A stretch of DNA of 64,000 bases from NCBI RefSeq assembly GCF_905475395.1, contig NC_058341.1, forward strand, positions 65,913,501 to 65,977,500. The letters are read 5' to 3'. The notes under the pieces are model-generated. The model made no database searches. It was not told the origin of the DNA and saw only the letters and a program-made list of their open reading frames with translations. The translations under genes and the position numbers were made by a program. This DNA comes from Chrysoperla carnea (lineage: Eukaryota > Arthropoda > Insecta > Neuroptera > Chrysopidae). Positions 24,221-34,700 of this stretch are shown piece after piece (positions within the stretch are counted from its first letter, which is position 1; every line of letters begins with the position of its first letter).

Positions 24221-24654
24221 TGTTATTACTTTTTTTAATGTTATTAAATACTTGTTTTGATCCCACTATGTTCACCAATGAAACACCAGAGAGCGCTCAC
24301 TCCGACAGTAGTGCTGCCTCTATATTTCACGCACGATCCCTATAGAGGACATGTTTGAGTATAATAAAAATCTAACAATGGACATACCGAGATTTGAAAA
24401 AAATCATAGATTTTTAACCGTTATTTTAACAGTGTTTTTAGTGACTTACATTGATTTGGAAAGAACAAACATATAAATATTTTAATTGTAAACTTTGTGA
24501 CATTCATATTTCGCTTTTGACTGGGAATGTGACTTATCGGGTTTTGATATTGAACTACACACTTGTATTGCGCTGATCATCTAGCTAAAAACAAAAATTT
24601 TCTGATTAACATTATTTTTTTATTTTTTAATTATGTAATAAAGTTTAAAAAAAG

Positions 24655-25000
24655 TTAGTTGTCAATACTTACTGTAATTTTAATATTGTATGTTTTAGAC
24701 ACACTTGTCTGAGCAACAACATCAGCGGTTATGGTTACTAGACCATTTAATAATTTTTTCTCAACCACATCAAAAACATGTCCAGACTCATGTAATTTTT
24801 TACCTTTTATGTCGTTTTGACCTCGAATAAGTGTATTTCTTATTGGTTGAAAACCATATTTTATTATTTTTTCCATTATTAACAAAAAAAATACATAACC
24901 TATTATCATACTTTTTACCCGTTTTTTGCTTTTATTAAACACCAGAGCGCGCCACTTCCGACAGATGTGCTGCCTCTACAGTTAGGGCTCGGTCCTAGGC
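24655..25000. repeat. Right terminus of the outer YqaJ element
   Basis: Beyond exon 1 of the outer nuclease gene lie accagagcgcgccacttccg, gtgctgcctctacag and gggctcggtccta. This is the same order of conserved blocks as at the other family termini, with a diverged final motif (ctcggtcct instead of cacgatccc). No left partner was found in the window. Confidence 0.55.
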
Positions 25001-25835
25001 ACTTTACGGAAAGAGATAAATCTGATTTTGTATTGATTGTAGTTTTGAATTGATCCGTTGTGAATTTAAAATTTATTTTATTAACAGATGCTTTATAATT
25101 ATTGAAATAGATGTTTAAAAGTAATAAAATTTAATTTTAATTAAATAAGAAGTTATTTTAATAGAAAATCTTAACAAATTTTAAGAGCATATATGTTAAT
25201 AGTACGGAATTTTTTTTCTGTTGTAGGTACGAGAACATGCTTTTGAGGGTCGACTTGCCATGTGTTTTTTTCAAAATCCATTTCACCAAAACTCAAAGTT
25301 GGAGGGTGGATACACTTACCAGTGGGAAAAACATTAAAAAATATGCCTATGAAACATTATATCTATGTCACTTAAAATATAATTTGATAAAAAATGGGAA
25401 AAGTAAATAAATAAAACATTTTAATTATTAACACTGCAATTATATATTTTTTTTATCATTAGGTTGGATACATAGACGTGTTAGTTAAAAATAAATGATA
25501 GCAAACTAAAAGTTTGTAAAATGAATGAATAAATGAATGCAATAAATTTTGACGTTAATTTATTTGGAACCAAAAGTTGAAAAAACATTAAATAAATTTA
25601 ATGGTTTTAACAATTATAGGCGTAGAAAAGCATAATATAATGATGTAATAAAAAAAGCATTTTACAGAGCGTTATCGAATATCACAGATATTTATTGATT
25701 TTATTAAAAAATAAAAACTTGTAATAATATTAAATTGAATAAATTGCAAAGCGTTAGAAAATTTAAGCGTTTTTGGTATAACAGATATTGGTAAATAATA
25801 TAAGTATTTGATTTAAAATTCTATGTTGACATCTA
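25001..25835. other. AT-rich non-coding stretch
   Basis: No gene recognised. Around 25248-25345 there are motifs reminiscent of the Sola-like subterminal repeats (cgacttgccatgtg, cacttaccagtgggaaaaa). I cannot tie them to an element. Confidence 0.4.
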
Positions 25836-26962
25836 TTAATACCTTGTCGAGTCACCTTCAGCATCGATTACTTTCTGCAATCTGCGTGGGATGGAAGCAT
25901 ACAAAGATGTTATTAAGTCCATTGTAATACCCTCCAGGCTTCTTCAATTGCTTCCTCCAGCTCTAAGCGAGTTCTGGGTCTGATTGGCCTCTCATTAATT
26001 AATCTAACCTTGGCTGCCCAAACATTTTCAATAATATTCAAATCTGGACTTTGGGCAGGCCATGGAAGAACTTGAATGTTGTTTTCTTGAACCCATTGTT
26101 GAACAATTCTCGCTTTATGAACTGGGCTGTTGTCCTATTAAAACATATAAATAACCAAACTTTGATTTTATAGAAAAATTCAATATAAAACATTGTTTCA
26201 AATTTTTAAAAGTCAAACTTATACGTAATTAATGTTAATAAAATAGCATCCTTACTTGTTGGAATATAAAATCGTCTCTTAGAGTATTACATTTGACCAA
26301 AGAGAGCATTACATTTTGTAAAATGTCCACGTATTGACGGCTATTTGAGTGGCCGTCAATACGCCAACATACACCCGGACTTCCCGAGAAATCCAGGCCC
26401 AGACTGCTACAGAAAACCGACCACTTCGATCTATCGGATTTATGTGATTGGCATCATATCTTTCCCCACTGCGGTGGTACACCCGGACACGTCTATCATT
26501 GGCTGAAGAAAATACTTTTTCGTCCGTAAAAGTGACATTAGTCCACATGTCCGGGTTGTTTAGATGTTCGTTGCAAAATGCAACCCTACGTTGCTGATTT
26601 CTGAGGGAAATTAATATTTTGTTTGCAGCAGCGCAGTTTTTAGTCCCAATTTCCCGAAGTCGTCGGCCTGCTGTATTTGTTGAGCCTGGAAATCCCGTCT
26701 CCTCTATTGCAGCATTGCAGGATTCGAAGGGATGATTACGAACATATTCTTGGAACATAGTATCTTTTTCTAAGGTTGTTGCACGCTGTCGCCCACTTCC
26801 TGCTGTTCTTTCTAGCGAAAGCTCAGTGTTGACTTTGCGCTTCAACCTTAAAATGGTGGTGCGGTGAACACCGAACTCGGCCGCAACTACCGCAGCGCTT
26901 GCACCTTCTTGCAGCCTCAAAATTGCTTTCCATCGACTTTCTAACGATAATTGCGGTGCCAT
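25836..26962 (-). pseudogene. Tc1-like transposase (DD34E)
   Basis: The start ATG at 26962 gives MAPQLSLESRWKAILRLQ and a helix-turn-helix (VAAEFGVHRTTILRLKRK). The catalytic set is visible: FTDEKVF, then QDNSPVHK at the start of exon 2, then SPDLNIIENVW. Counting from the second Asp to the Glu gives 34 intervening residues, the Tc1 spacing. A 121-bp intron (26255-26135, GTAAGG..AATAG) precedes the second Asp. Lesions are a frame change near 26340, before QYVDILQNVML, and another near 25925, before the C-terminal IPRRLQKVIDA, ending at TAA 25836-25838. TIRs not identified. Confidence 0.85.
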
Positions 26963-28265
26963 TCTTTAAAATAAATGTATAGTTTTTAGTTGCGATTCCT
27001 TCAAAGCGACTCCTGTGATTATCGAGCAACGAAAATCAATGATTTGTCATTGTTATCAGTTAAATATAGGTAAAATAAAATGAATGATTGACATATTTTA
27101 ATTTTTGATATTGTTGGAAGCATTTTAAGTTTATTAGAGTAGATTTGTGCTCACTTTAAAGTTAAAAATTTTTATAAATAATTATAATAATTAAGAAGGA
27201 AAAAAATCAATTAATTGAATGCATTTTGTCAAAGTATACCCCTTCAAAAGTCACAATAAAACGTTATTTAGATACTACTTTAACTAATAAAAATTGAACC
27301 TGAAACCTGGAACAGTTTTAACATTATTTGAGCAAAAATTTAAGCCCTGCAAGATTCATTTTGCAATTACTCGAGAGAAAACAATTTCATAAGAAAAGTA
27401 AAAAAAAAGTTCCTCTAAGATTATCGTTAAACATTTCTAGTTAGATTATAATCATTTTAATCAATTCGAAGGAAAACTAATTATTTAAGTTGCTAGAATA
27501 AATTTAATGAAAACATTACTTACTTCAAATTTCTGAAGACAAATTCAATTTCAATAGATCAAGCGTCAATAGATAAAAAAAATTATTTTCGAATTCAAAA
27601 ATTAATTTCAAAAAAAATTGAAAATTAAAAAAGAAAAAAAAAACTTAATTATTACAAGTAAATAAAAAAAAACTTAATTCACAAATAAAAACTTAATTAA
27701 AAAACAACTTAATAAAAAAAAAACTTATTTAAAAAAAAAAAAAACCTAATTCAAAAAAATTCATAAAAAAAAATCTTAGTTCAAAAAAAAAATTTGATAA
27801 TCAATTAATAAATAAAACAAGAGCAATTTTTATTTATTTATTCACACTTGACCACTTATTGTTAAAGAATAAAATAATAATAATATCATTTAGGCGACTT
27901 AAATTCTAAATTCTTAAATCTATATTTTATGATTGAAAAATCTAATTCAACGCTATGGCATCTTTTTAAGACAAATAAAGAAATTACACCTAAAAACCTG
28001 AAAGAAATTCTAGCTTAGAGGCATTCTAGAATGCAACATTTTTGCATTCTTAATTTAACGTGACCACACGTGATTATCCAAATGAATTTTTAGCGCTACG
28101 GCAATTTTAAAAGCATAAAACTCTGCTTTCCAGAGAAGATAACATTGCAGATTTTAGAATATATCATTTTATATGTTTTGATTAATAATTGTTATTATAA
28201 AAACTTAACTAGATATTTATAAATAATATAGAATTATAAGAAGACAATAAAATTAACTAGTTCGT
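26963..28265. other. AT-rich non-coding stretch with A-rich simple repeat
   Basis: No gene seen. About 27590-27800 is a degenerate iteration of aaaaaacttaatt-like words with long A runs, probably simple-sequence expansion. Confidence 0.5.
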
Positions 28266-28298
28266 ACACGGCATATTATAAGTATTTTACAATATGCC

Positions 28299-28336
<38 letters not shown>

Positions 28337-28346
28337 GGCATATATA
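28266..28346. repeat. 12-bp hairpin plus (AT)n
   Basis: ACACGGCATATT (28266-28277) and AATATGCCGTGT (28291-28302) are perfect inverted arms. An (AT)n run follows to 28335, then another cggcatat. It may mark the left boundary of the THAP transposon that starts just downstream; not proven. Confidence 0.5.
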
Positions 28347-28504
28347 GCGCCTCTGCCGTCAATTTTGTAAGTAATACTAAATCACGAAGCATTTAATTTT
28401 TTATAAATTATTTCTTGGAAATATATACAAATTAAATATATAAGTATTTTACAATCACTTATTGTAATAATAAATGTCATTACAATTAATTTAATTAAGT
28501 GACT

Positions 28505-30070
28505 ATGAGTGGGAAAATCGGTGAAAAGAAGTCGAGATCTGGTAATATTGGATGTTGTGTTGTGTTGTGTCATAATACTTATAGTAACACTGAGTCGAAT
28601 ATAAAATTTTATTCGTTTCCATCAAAACCCCATTTAATAGAACGTCGCAAAAAGTGGATAAAAGCAGTTAATCGTATTAAGTAAGCGTATATGAGTTGAC
28701 AATAAATTATATATTTATTAATTTTATTCTTTTTTTAGTCCAGATGGTACCCCATGGCAACCTACGAATAATTCAAGGATATGTAGTCATCATTTTGTTG
28801 GAGGAGATAAATCTGAAGATCCTCGCCATCCAGCATATAATTCAACAATTTTTCCGTCTAAGCATAAACGTAAAGAACCTTCAAATACTACTTTAATTCG
28901 TTTTGATCGTTGGAAAAAGAGGTTTTATCTGGTGCTAATGATGAACAAGAACAAGTGAATTCATCAGTTGAAGGTGTTCAATTAGAAACTATTATTAATC
29001 AAACCGTAGGAAAATCTGATAAATCAGTTCAAGTGGTATCTTTTCAATCTACTAGTGATGACTTTATTTTCTCATGTGACTTTGATCGTGGGTCAAATAA
29101 CGTTTCAACTCAAGCAACAATATCCTCTACTAAAAATTTAAAAGCAGAAATAGTGACAAAAGATAAAAGTAGTGGACCGGACATTTCAATTTTACTGTCG
29201 GGATTTCGAGGATACTGTTCAATAAAAAATGATAAACCACTTTTGGCTGTAACTGGTGTAGGGCCGGAAGTATTTACATTATTATTAGAAATGTTACCAC
29301 GAATTAAATTACAAAAAATAAACCTTGAAAATAGATTATTAATTTTTTTGTTAAAAATTAAGACAGGTTTATCTTATGATTGTATTGCAACATTTTTTGG
29401 TGTGGACCCAACATGTATTTCTCGCATTTTTTTTAACGTGTTATCTATATTAGCACAAAAAACTGTCAATTATATTTTCTGGCCAAGCAAAGAAGATATT
29501 CAAGAAACTATGCCACCATCATTCAAAGTACATTATCCTAATTGCAGGGTCATAATAGACTGTACAGAAATCAAGTGCGAACAACCAAGTCTCGTGTTTG
29601 TACGTAATCACATGTATTCTGATTATAAATCAGGATACACTGTGAAATTTTTGCTGGGAATCACACCTTTAGAAATGATTTCGTTTAAATCTGAGTGCTA
29701 CGGTGGAAGGTCTAGTGATCCTTTTATTACTAACGACAGTAATTTTTTAAAACTACTGGAACCAGGCGACGAAGTCATGGCTGATAAAAGATTTCCTGGT
29801 ATAAAAAAATCTATAGATGTACCAAATGCTATCATAGTAACACCTCCATTTTTACATAATGGACATTTAACCGAAGATGAAATTGATGATACTTATAATA
29901 TTGCAAGGGTTAGAATCCACGTTGAAAGATGTTTCGCCAGGATTAAGGTGTATAACATCTTAAAAAAAATTAATATTGATCTTTTACCATACATTGATGA
30001 CATTGTTCACATGTGCTATGTTTTAGTAAACTTACAAAAACCTATTTTTAAATCAAAAGAAAAGAAATGA
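28505..30070 (+). pseudogene. THAP + DDE_Tnp_4 transposase (ISL2EU-like)
   Basis: Exon 1 is 28505-28680 (ATG in gactATGAGTGGG; donor GTAAGC); exon 2 starts at 28739 after TTTTTTTAG. The THAP finger has CCVVLC, KFYSFP, KWIKAV, SRICSHHFV and HPAYNSTIFP. A single-base frame change at about 28905, beside an A-run, leads into 386 open codons. These hold a linker, the helical HARBI-like region (LKIKTGLSYDCIATFFGVD), and the DDE_Tnp_4 catalytic core: VIIDCTEIKCE, GGRSSDPF, DEVMADKRFPGI and RIHVERCFARIK. It ends at TGA 30070 and converges with a YqaJ gene starting 180 bp downstream. Apart from the one shift it looks complete and is the best-preserved transposase of this family here. Confidence 0.85.
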
Positions 30071-30249
30071 AATTATTTTAAAAATTTTTATTTTAAGTCG
30101 TTATACAACAATCGGAGTAAATTTTGTAATATTTTTTTATAAAAATTCTTTTTATAAATATTTTGTTATTGATGAAATAATAATTCTGACATGTAATGAA
30201 AAATAAACTTTCTTAAGTTAACAAAACATTTCTATAATAAAAATTTATC

Positions 30250-30860
30250 TATTTAAATCCCATACTTACAAATTAATTTGCTAATATAATAATTAACATA
30301 AAAAATTTCTAATTTAAGTATAAATTGTGATAAAAAAGCTTCATCTCGCGCTATTGTTAATAAACTATATTCTGAGTTCGGGAAATAAACGAAAAAATCA
30401 CATTCAAGAAGACCAGTACAATACATCAATATTTGACATTGATGTATTGACATATCAAACTTTGCACGTTATTTTCGTGAAATTCAAAGTACGGGTGTGT
30501 CAATTTTCCTTGCTTATTAAGCACTTGCTTATTTTGACCACCCCATCAGGACTCGCACACAACCATGGTTGACTAGGATGAATTACTAAGCCACATTCTT
30601 CAACATCATGTCCAGTAATTTTTTTATAAAATTCACGAGCGTTTCCCTCATTTTTTTTGCCATGCGTGACGTTTTTTAGTCCTTTGCCTTTCATTTGCTT
30701 TTCTGTTGTCATAGAATCAGCGAGTTCAAAGAATTTAGATTTTCGAGTTTTGATTGCGTGAGCTCCACTAGCTGAGATTCTTATTGCACGTTCTTCAAAC
30801 CAAATTTGACTGTCTGATTGCCCTCTTGTATTTACACAAATAGAGTCCAGTTCATCTATT
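30250..30860 (-). pseudogene. YqaJ nuclease partner gene, 3' part
   Basis: Starting at about 30860: IWFEERAIRISASGAHAIK, then HGKKNEGNAREFY, then HPSQPWLCASPDGVVKI (the S-P-D active-site strand). In another frame follow CQILMYCTGLLECDFFVY and LLTIARDEAFLSQFI, ending at 30253. The E-x-K strand that should lie between is missing. The SWIM part and exon 1 are absent: the sequence becomes unrelated above 30860, before the Academ-like element at 30989. It converges on the THAP transposase, matching the gene order in the 22.46 kb element. Confidence 0.8.
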
Positions 30861-30988
30861 GAAATATATTATATTATTTTCATAAAAAATTTCATGAAGT
30901 ATTCGTGTGAATGACACACTGCTAACATATACATTGAATCTACTATGGTAATTGTAGAAGTGACCGTACAAATTTAAACAATTTCGAT

Positions 30989-31569
30989 AGTCTAGGAGCC
31001 AGTGACAGATTTTCACGACCAAGTCCCTCCCAATCAAAAATTTGTGAAATGCATTAGGGATTTATACTACGAATACTCGCGACCGTCAGCTGCGACTCCG
31101 TGGGTGGGGCGGGCAGTGGCAGCCTCCCACGCATGGAGGAAAAAAAAATCTTTTCAGTCATTTCCTCCCATTTGAAAATTTGTCAGATTATAGTTTACCT
31201 AGTATTTTAAAGAAAAAACAAAGTCAGCTGACCATAACATGGTGGATTATATATCAGCTGGCTGCTTGAACATGAAAAAAAAAATTTATATTTTCAATGA
31301 TTTCCTCTCAACTAAAAATTTACCTGGTGGTGGTTTATATGCTACTATGAATGAAAATTAATGTCAGCTTGCTATATCTAAGTGGAAAGTTTGTCAGCTG
31401 GTACCTTCAAAGGTGTAACGCAGCAACATCGATCACCTACTGTATCTTATCAGCTGACGACTTTTCCCTTGACTTACAGCTAGCTGATTTTTTTCATTAT
31501 TTACTAGAGCATATTAACAATCATCCTATAAATTTTCGTTCGGGAGAAAATAACGTATCTTAAGTTATT
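30989..31569. repeat. Left TIR of the Academ-like element
   Basis: Inverted match of 37191-37770. The inner 500 bp are almost identical, including multiple cagctg words; the outer 60 bp (30989-31050) are more diverged. It contains a GC-rich island (gtgggtggggcgggcagtgg). The small open frame at 31351-31563 is simply TIR sequence, since the same frame occurs in the other TIR. Confidence 0.85.
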
Positions 31570-31743
31570 CGGCAGTATGCTTGATTTGAGTGTTTTGATA
31601 ACAAATTTAAAGTTAAATAATGGAGAAAATGTTGGTATGAGTGAATTAATTATTGAATAATTTATTGTAGTTAAATATTTTTTTAATTTATTAACTTTCA
31701 TTTCAACGAATTCATTAAAAATAACAATCAAAATTAATCACTT

Positions 31744-34700
31744 TCATTCTCGGCTTTGGCTTGAGTCGCTTTCATCTCTCTCTGATTCACTGTCCGAGTC
31801 GCTATCAGAGTTAGATGCGATCATATCTTCATCATCATCATCTGTAAAAAGATGAAAAAAAAAATTATTAATCCGTGTGTATAGTAAAACATGATCATAT
31901 AAAAAAATAAAAATATAAAAACCTTTTTCAGGCTGAATGGTTATCTCTTCAATTGACGTTGGTAACTGAGTCCCAGAAAACCAATCCAGTTCGAATCGGT
32001 TGTCTACTTCTTCCCAACCATAGTCTGTAGGTTCTTCAGTTGTTCAGAACTTTAAGGTTAGCGTGAGACCAAATTTGTGCAATGTAACACGCCCTCAAAT
32101 ATTGCTTGTGCAGTTCTGATTTGCATGGTGGTAGAGAAGAACCGTCAATACCTTTTTTAGGCAACTTGAATTCATCGTTACTGTCCAAAAATTTGTAAGT
32201 TTTTTGGAACAGTGCAACCCTAGCGTCGTTAATTTTTTTAACCGATTAAGGCCATACATCTGACAAGCAAACTCCTGAATTTTTCGGAACATATCTTCCC
32301 TGTTCATCGATGGATCTGACATTTGTACAAAACACTCCGTAAAAGCTTCAGATTTGGACATAATTGAAAATGGACGCTTCTTGCCTTTTCTAAAAAATGC
32401 TGGGTTGTAGTCGCATCCTGTAAATGCATGGAATGCTGGAAGTGCTGCACTCAAATTCGATCCCAAAGTTTCATACAGTTGAGTGACATTGATGAACCTC
32501 ATATGTTTTCCAACACCGACTTCCATAAAAACGTTAACATGTTGTGAAACATGAACCATATTAGCTAACATTATGACTAAAACATCAGTGTCAGAACAAC
32601 GAATCGTTAAGTTAGCACTAAAATCGATTTGGCAAGCGTGAAAAATCATTTTTGTATCCGCTTCTTCATGAGCTGGACACGAAAATGCGTGCTCTACAGT
32701 TCTGACAACTTTTCCATCAGCAACCACGTATCTGTAACAACCATCAGTATTCACAAAAATAGTTTTGTTGCCGATGTATTGTGCCATATAGTCTTGCTCC
32801 CAGTTGTCAATAAAGAACTCAACAAGTGCTTCCTTAAAATGAATATTTTTCAGCTCGACTGAAAAGTCTTTTTTTCGTACTTGATCCGGACCATCGATAC
32901 GAAAGTTAGCTTGCTCCATACCTCGAAGTTTGTGTTCGGTATCCTTGATCGATGGAAAGATGTACCGATCAAAAGCAATGATGATAATCTTCGCTGTGTT
33001 GGCACAAATCATCTGTAAGACTTTTTTTGAAATGTTCCCAAAGCTAAGAGGTACGTCTTTCATTTGATGTAACATGAAATATCCATCGTATATAATGATA
33101 TCCGTACTTGGAGGTGTCTCGGATTGCTTTTGCTTCTCTAATAAAGCCATCAATGCTGACTTGGGTGTTTTGCAGATAGACCCGTCAAGGTGGCAAAGAG
33201 ATAGTGGCACTGGTGTTAACGGATAAGAAAGAACTTTATCCAAATCAAGTTCTTTCTTCAAAGAGATTTGAAGCAGTTGCCCAAATAAGTCACGCTGCAT
33301 TCGAAGTTCCATTTCTCCTCGTCCAACCTTAACTTTTTTTTTCTTCGTCATATCAACAAAAGTATGGCACTTAACTTTTGGAATAGCTCGATCAAAATTG
33401 TTCGGATCTGTAACGCATCCGAGTATGAAATCCTCACGTCTTTTACTGCCTTCTTGTTCAATACTGAGTAGAAAATTCTCAATATGCTCGGGTGCTGCTT
33501 CACCAGTAGAAATATTGTATAAAACTAGTTTATCTAAATTATCATCAAACGGATTTATATTACGATTAATACCGTCGATGAATCTGTGAAGATGTTCAGT
33601 ACTTTTTTTTATTCGGCTATTTTTAAGATCTGCTGTCACATCTTGCACAGTGTTTAGTCCAGTTTCTTGCATTGTATGGCTGATAATTGTTGAACGAATG
33701 GTATGACTACGACACCATCGTTGCCTGGCTGAGATAGAATTGGTAATGTGAGAAATTCCAGTTAGCTTATTAGCAGCATCAGCATTTATTGTTTGCTCAA
33801 GAGTAAGATCAATAGGTTGTTTTGAAAAAGGTTTTTTGGTCCGCTTTATACCGAATGATCCCTTCTCAAAGTTCTCACGTAAGCCTGGATGAGTCTCGTC
33901 AACTTTTATTAAGTTATCAAGGTACTTTACTAAATAACGCGCATAATTTGGTTGATTGAAAACAAAATACAAATTAACTATTTTTAATAAAGCCATTTTA
34001 AACATTCCGAAGTTACTGGTACGGATACTCGTAGTAAGCACTAAGTAGTAATGTCATGTAATACTGCGCTGTCTTACCATGTTTGCCTTCTAATGTTTCT
34101 ACTGTGAATTGCTCATATTTACTAAATATTTCCGTTAATTCAGCTTGTTGCAATAAAGGTTCAAATGCCCTTGTTTTCAGAAACCCTAACAAATAGGTTT
34201 TCAACTCATGGGGTAAATTTATTTTTTCTTGATGAATGAAGCGTTCAAAATGTAACATTTTCAATGCTAACGTAATCATAGGATGTAAACGCTTACATCT
34301 GTTGAAGTGTTTGCCACTAATGAACCCGTTGACTGATCCGTTGGCGAGTAATTCTTCATTTACCATTGATAAACCACAATTATCTATGAATTTACCTACT
34401 GCCTTGAAGTACGCCATCATAATATGAAATGCTCCAAGGTGGATGAATAAATTATCAAAAGTGTTGGCTTCTGTGCTTTTGATCTGTAGCGCAATTTTTG
34501 CAATAGCAAGATCGTAAGTTACTTCAATGTATTTTTGCCCGCACTCACGAGTCACCTTTTGGCTTTGAATCATAGTCTCATAAACCGTATCTTTGCTTGT
34601 TGGTGAAGCATTGATCGTTGTTAAATAACAAATATTGTGCTTGGGAGATCGATCCTCATGCAATAAACTATTATAACCAACCCACATCGGTGTGCCTAAT

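Larger units (their letters stand above)
22460..24341. mobile_element. THAP/YqaJ (ISL2EU-like) transposon, internal-deletion derivative
   Basis: Terminal inverted repeats GGGATCGTGCGT (22461-22472) and ACGCACGATCCC (24329-24340) are perfect over 12 bp. If one unmatched base is counted at each end, AT flanks both sides (22458-22459, 24342-24343), a possible 2-bp target duplication. Inside are the first two exons of a THAP transposase (plus) and the start of a SWIM/YqaJ gene (minus), joined near 23120. The transposase catalytic domain and YqaJ active site are missing. It sits upstream of exon 1 of the Sola-like transposase. Confidence 0.8.
19442..24560 (-). mobile_element. Sola-like DNA transposon with 20-bp TIRs and ACTT duplication
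   Basis: The left end GTGTAGTTAAATATCAAAAC (19442-19461) is the inverted match, one mismatch, of the right end (24541-24560). ACTT occurs on both sides (19438-19441 and 24561-24564). Removing the element restores the interrupted nuclease frame (AAT-ACA-AGT-AAT), which proves the boundaries. It encodes one minus-strand transposase-like gene (19855-22351) and is itself split by a THAP/YqaJ element at 22460-24341, leaving about 3.2 kb of its own sequence. Assignment to Sola rests on the 4-bp duplication and the coding motif, from memory of that superfamily. Confidence 0.8.
18283..24876 (-). pseudogene. SWIM/YqaJ nuclease gene (outer copy) split by a nested transposon
   Basis: Exon 1 is 24876-24673 (68 codons, MEKIIKYGFQPIRN..) with a consensus donor GTAAGTATT. 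Exon 2 starts at 24584 after TTTTTAG, reads LDDQRNTS, and is cut at 24561 by a 5.1-kb insertion. It resumes in frame at 19437 with NAVGTCKAGLAGKCKH (SWIM finger). The YqaJ core follows: EWYKQRIFRITASN, WLCCSPDAILIYG, and NKLVEIKCPNTCKK with the catalytic E-x-K, ending at 18283. Disregarding the insertion, about 460 codons remain with one clear lesion, a TAG at 18898-18900 where relatives have Gln. The right terminus is at about 24985-25000. No transposase partner or left end remains on the left, where gypsy A abuts. Confidence 0.85.

Noticed and set aside
31351..31563. 70-codon frame repeated exactly at 37197-37409 on the other strand
   Set aside because: Both lie inside the long TIRs of the Academ-like element; identity reflects the TIR, not coding selection.
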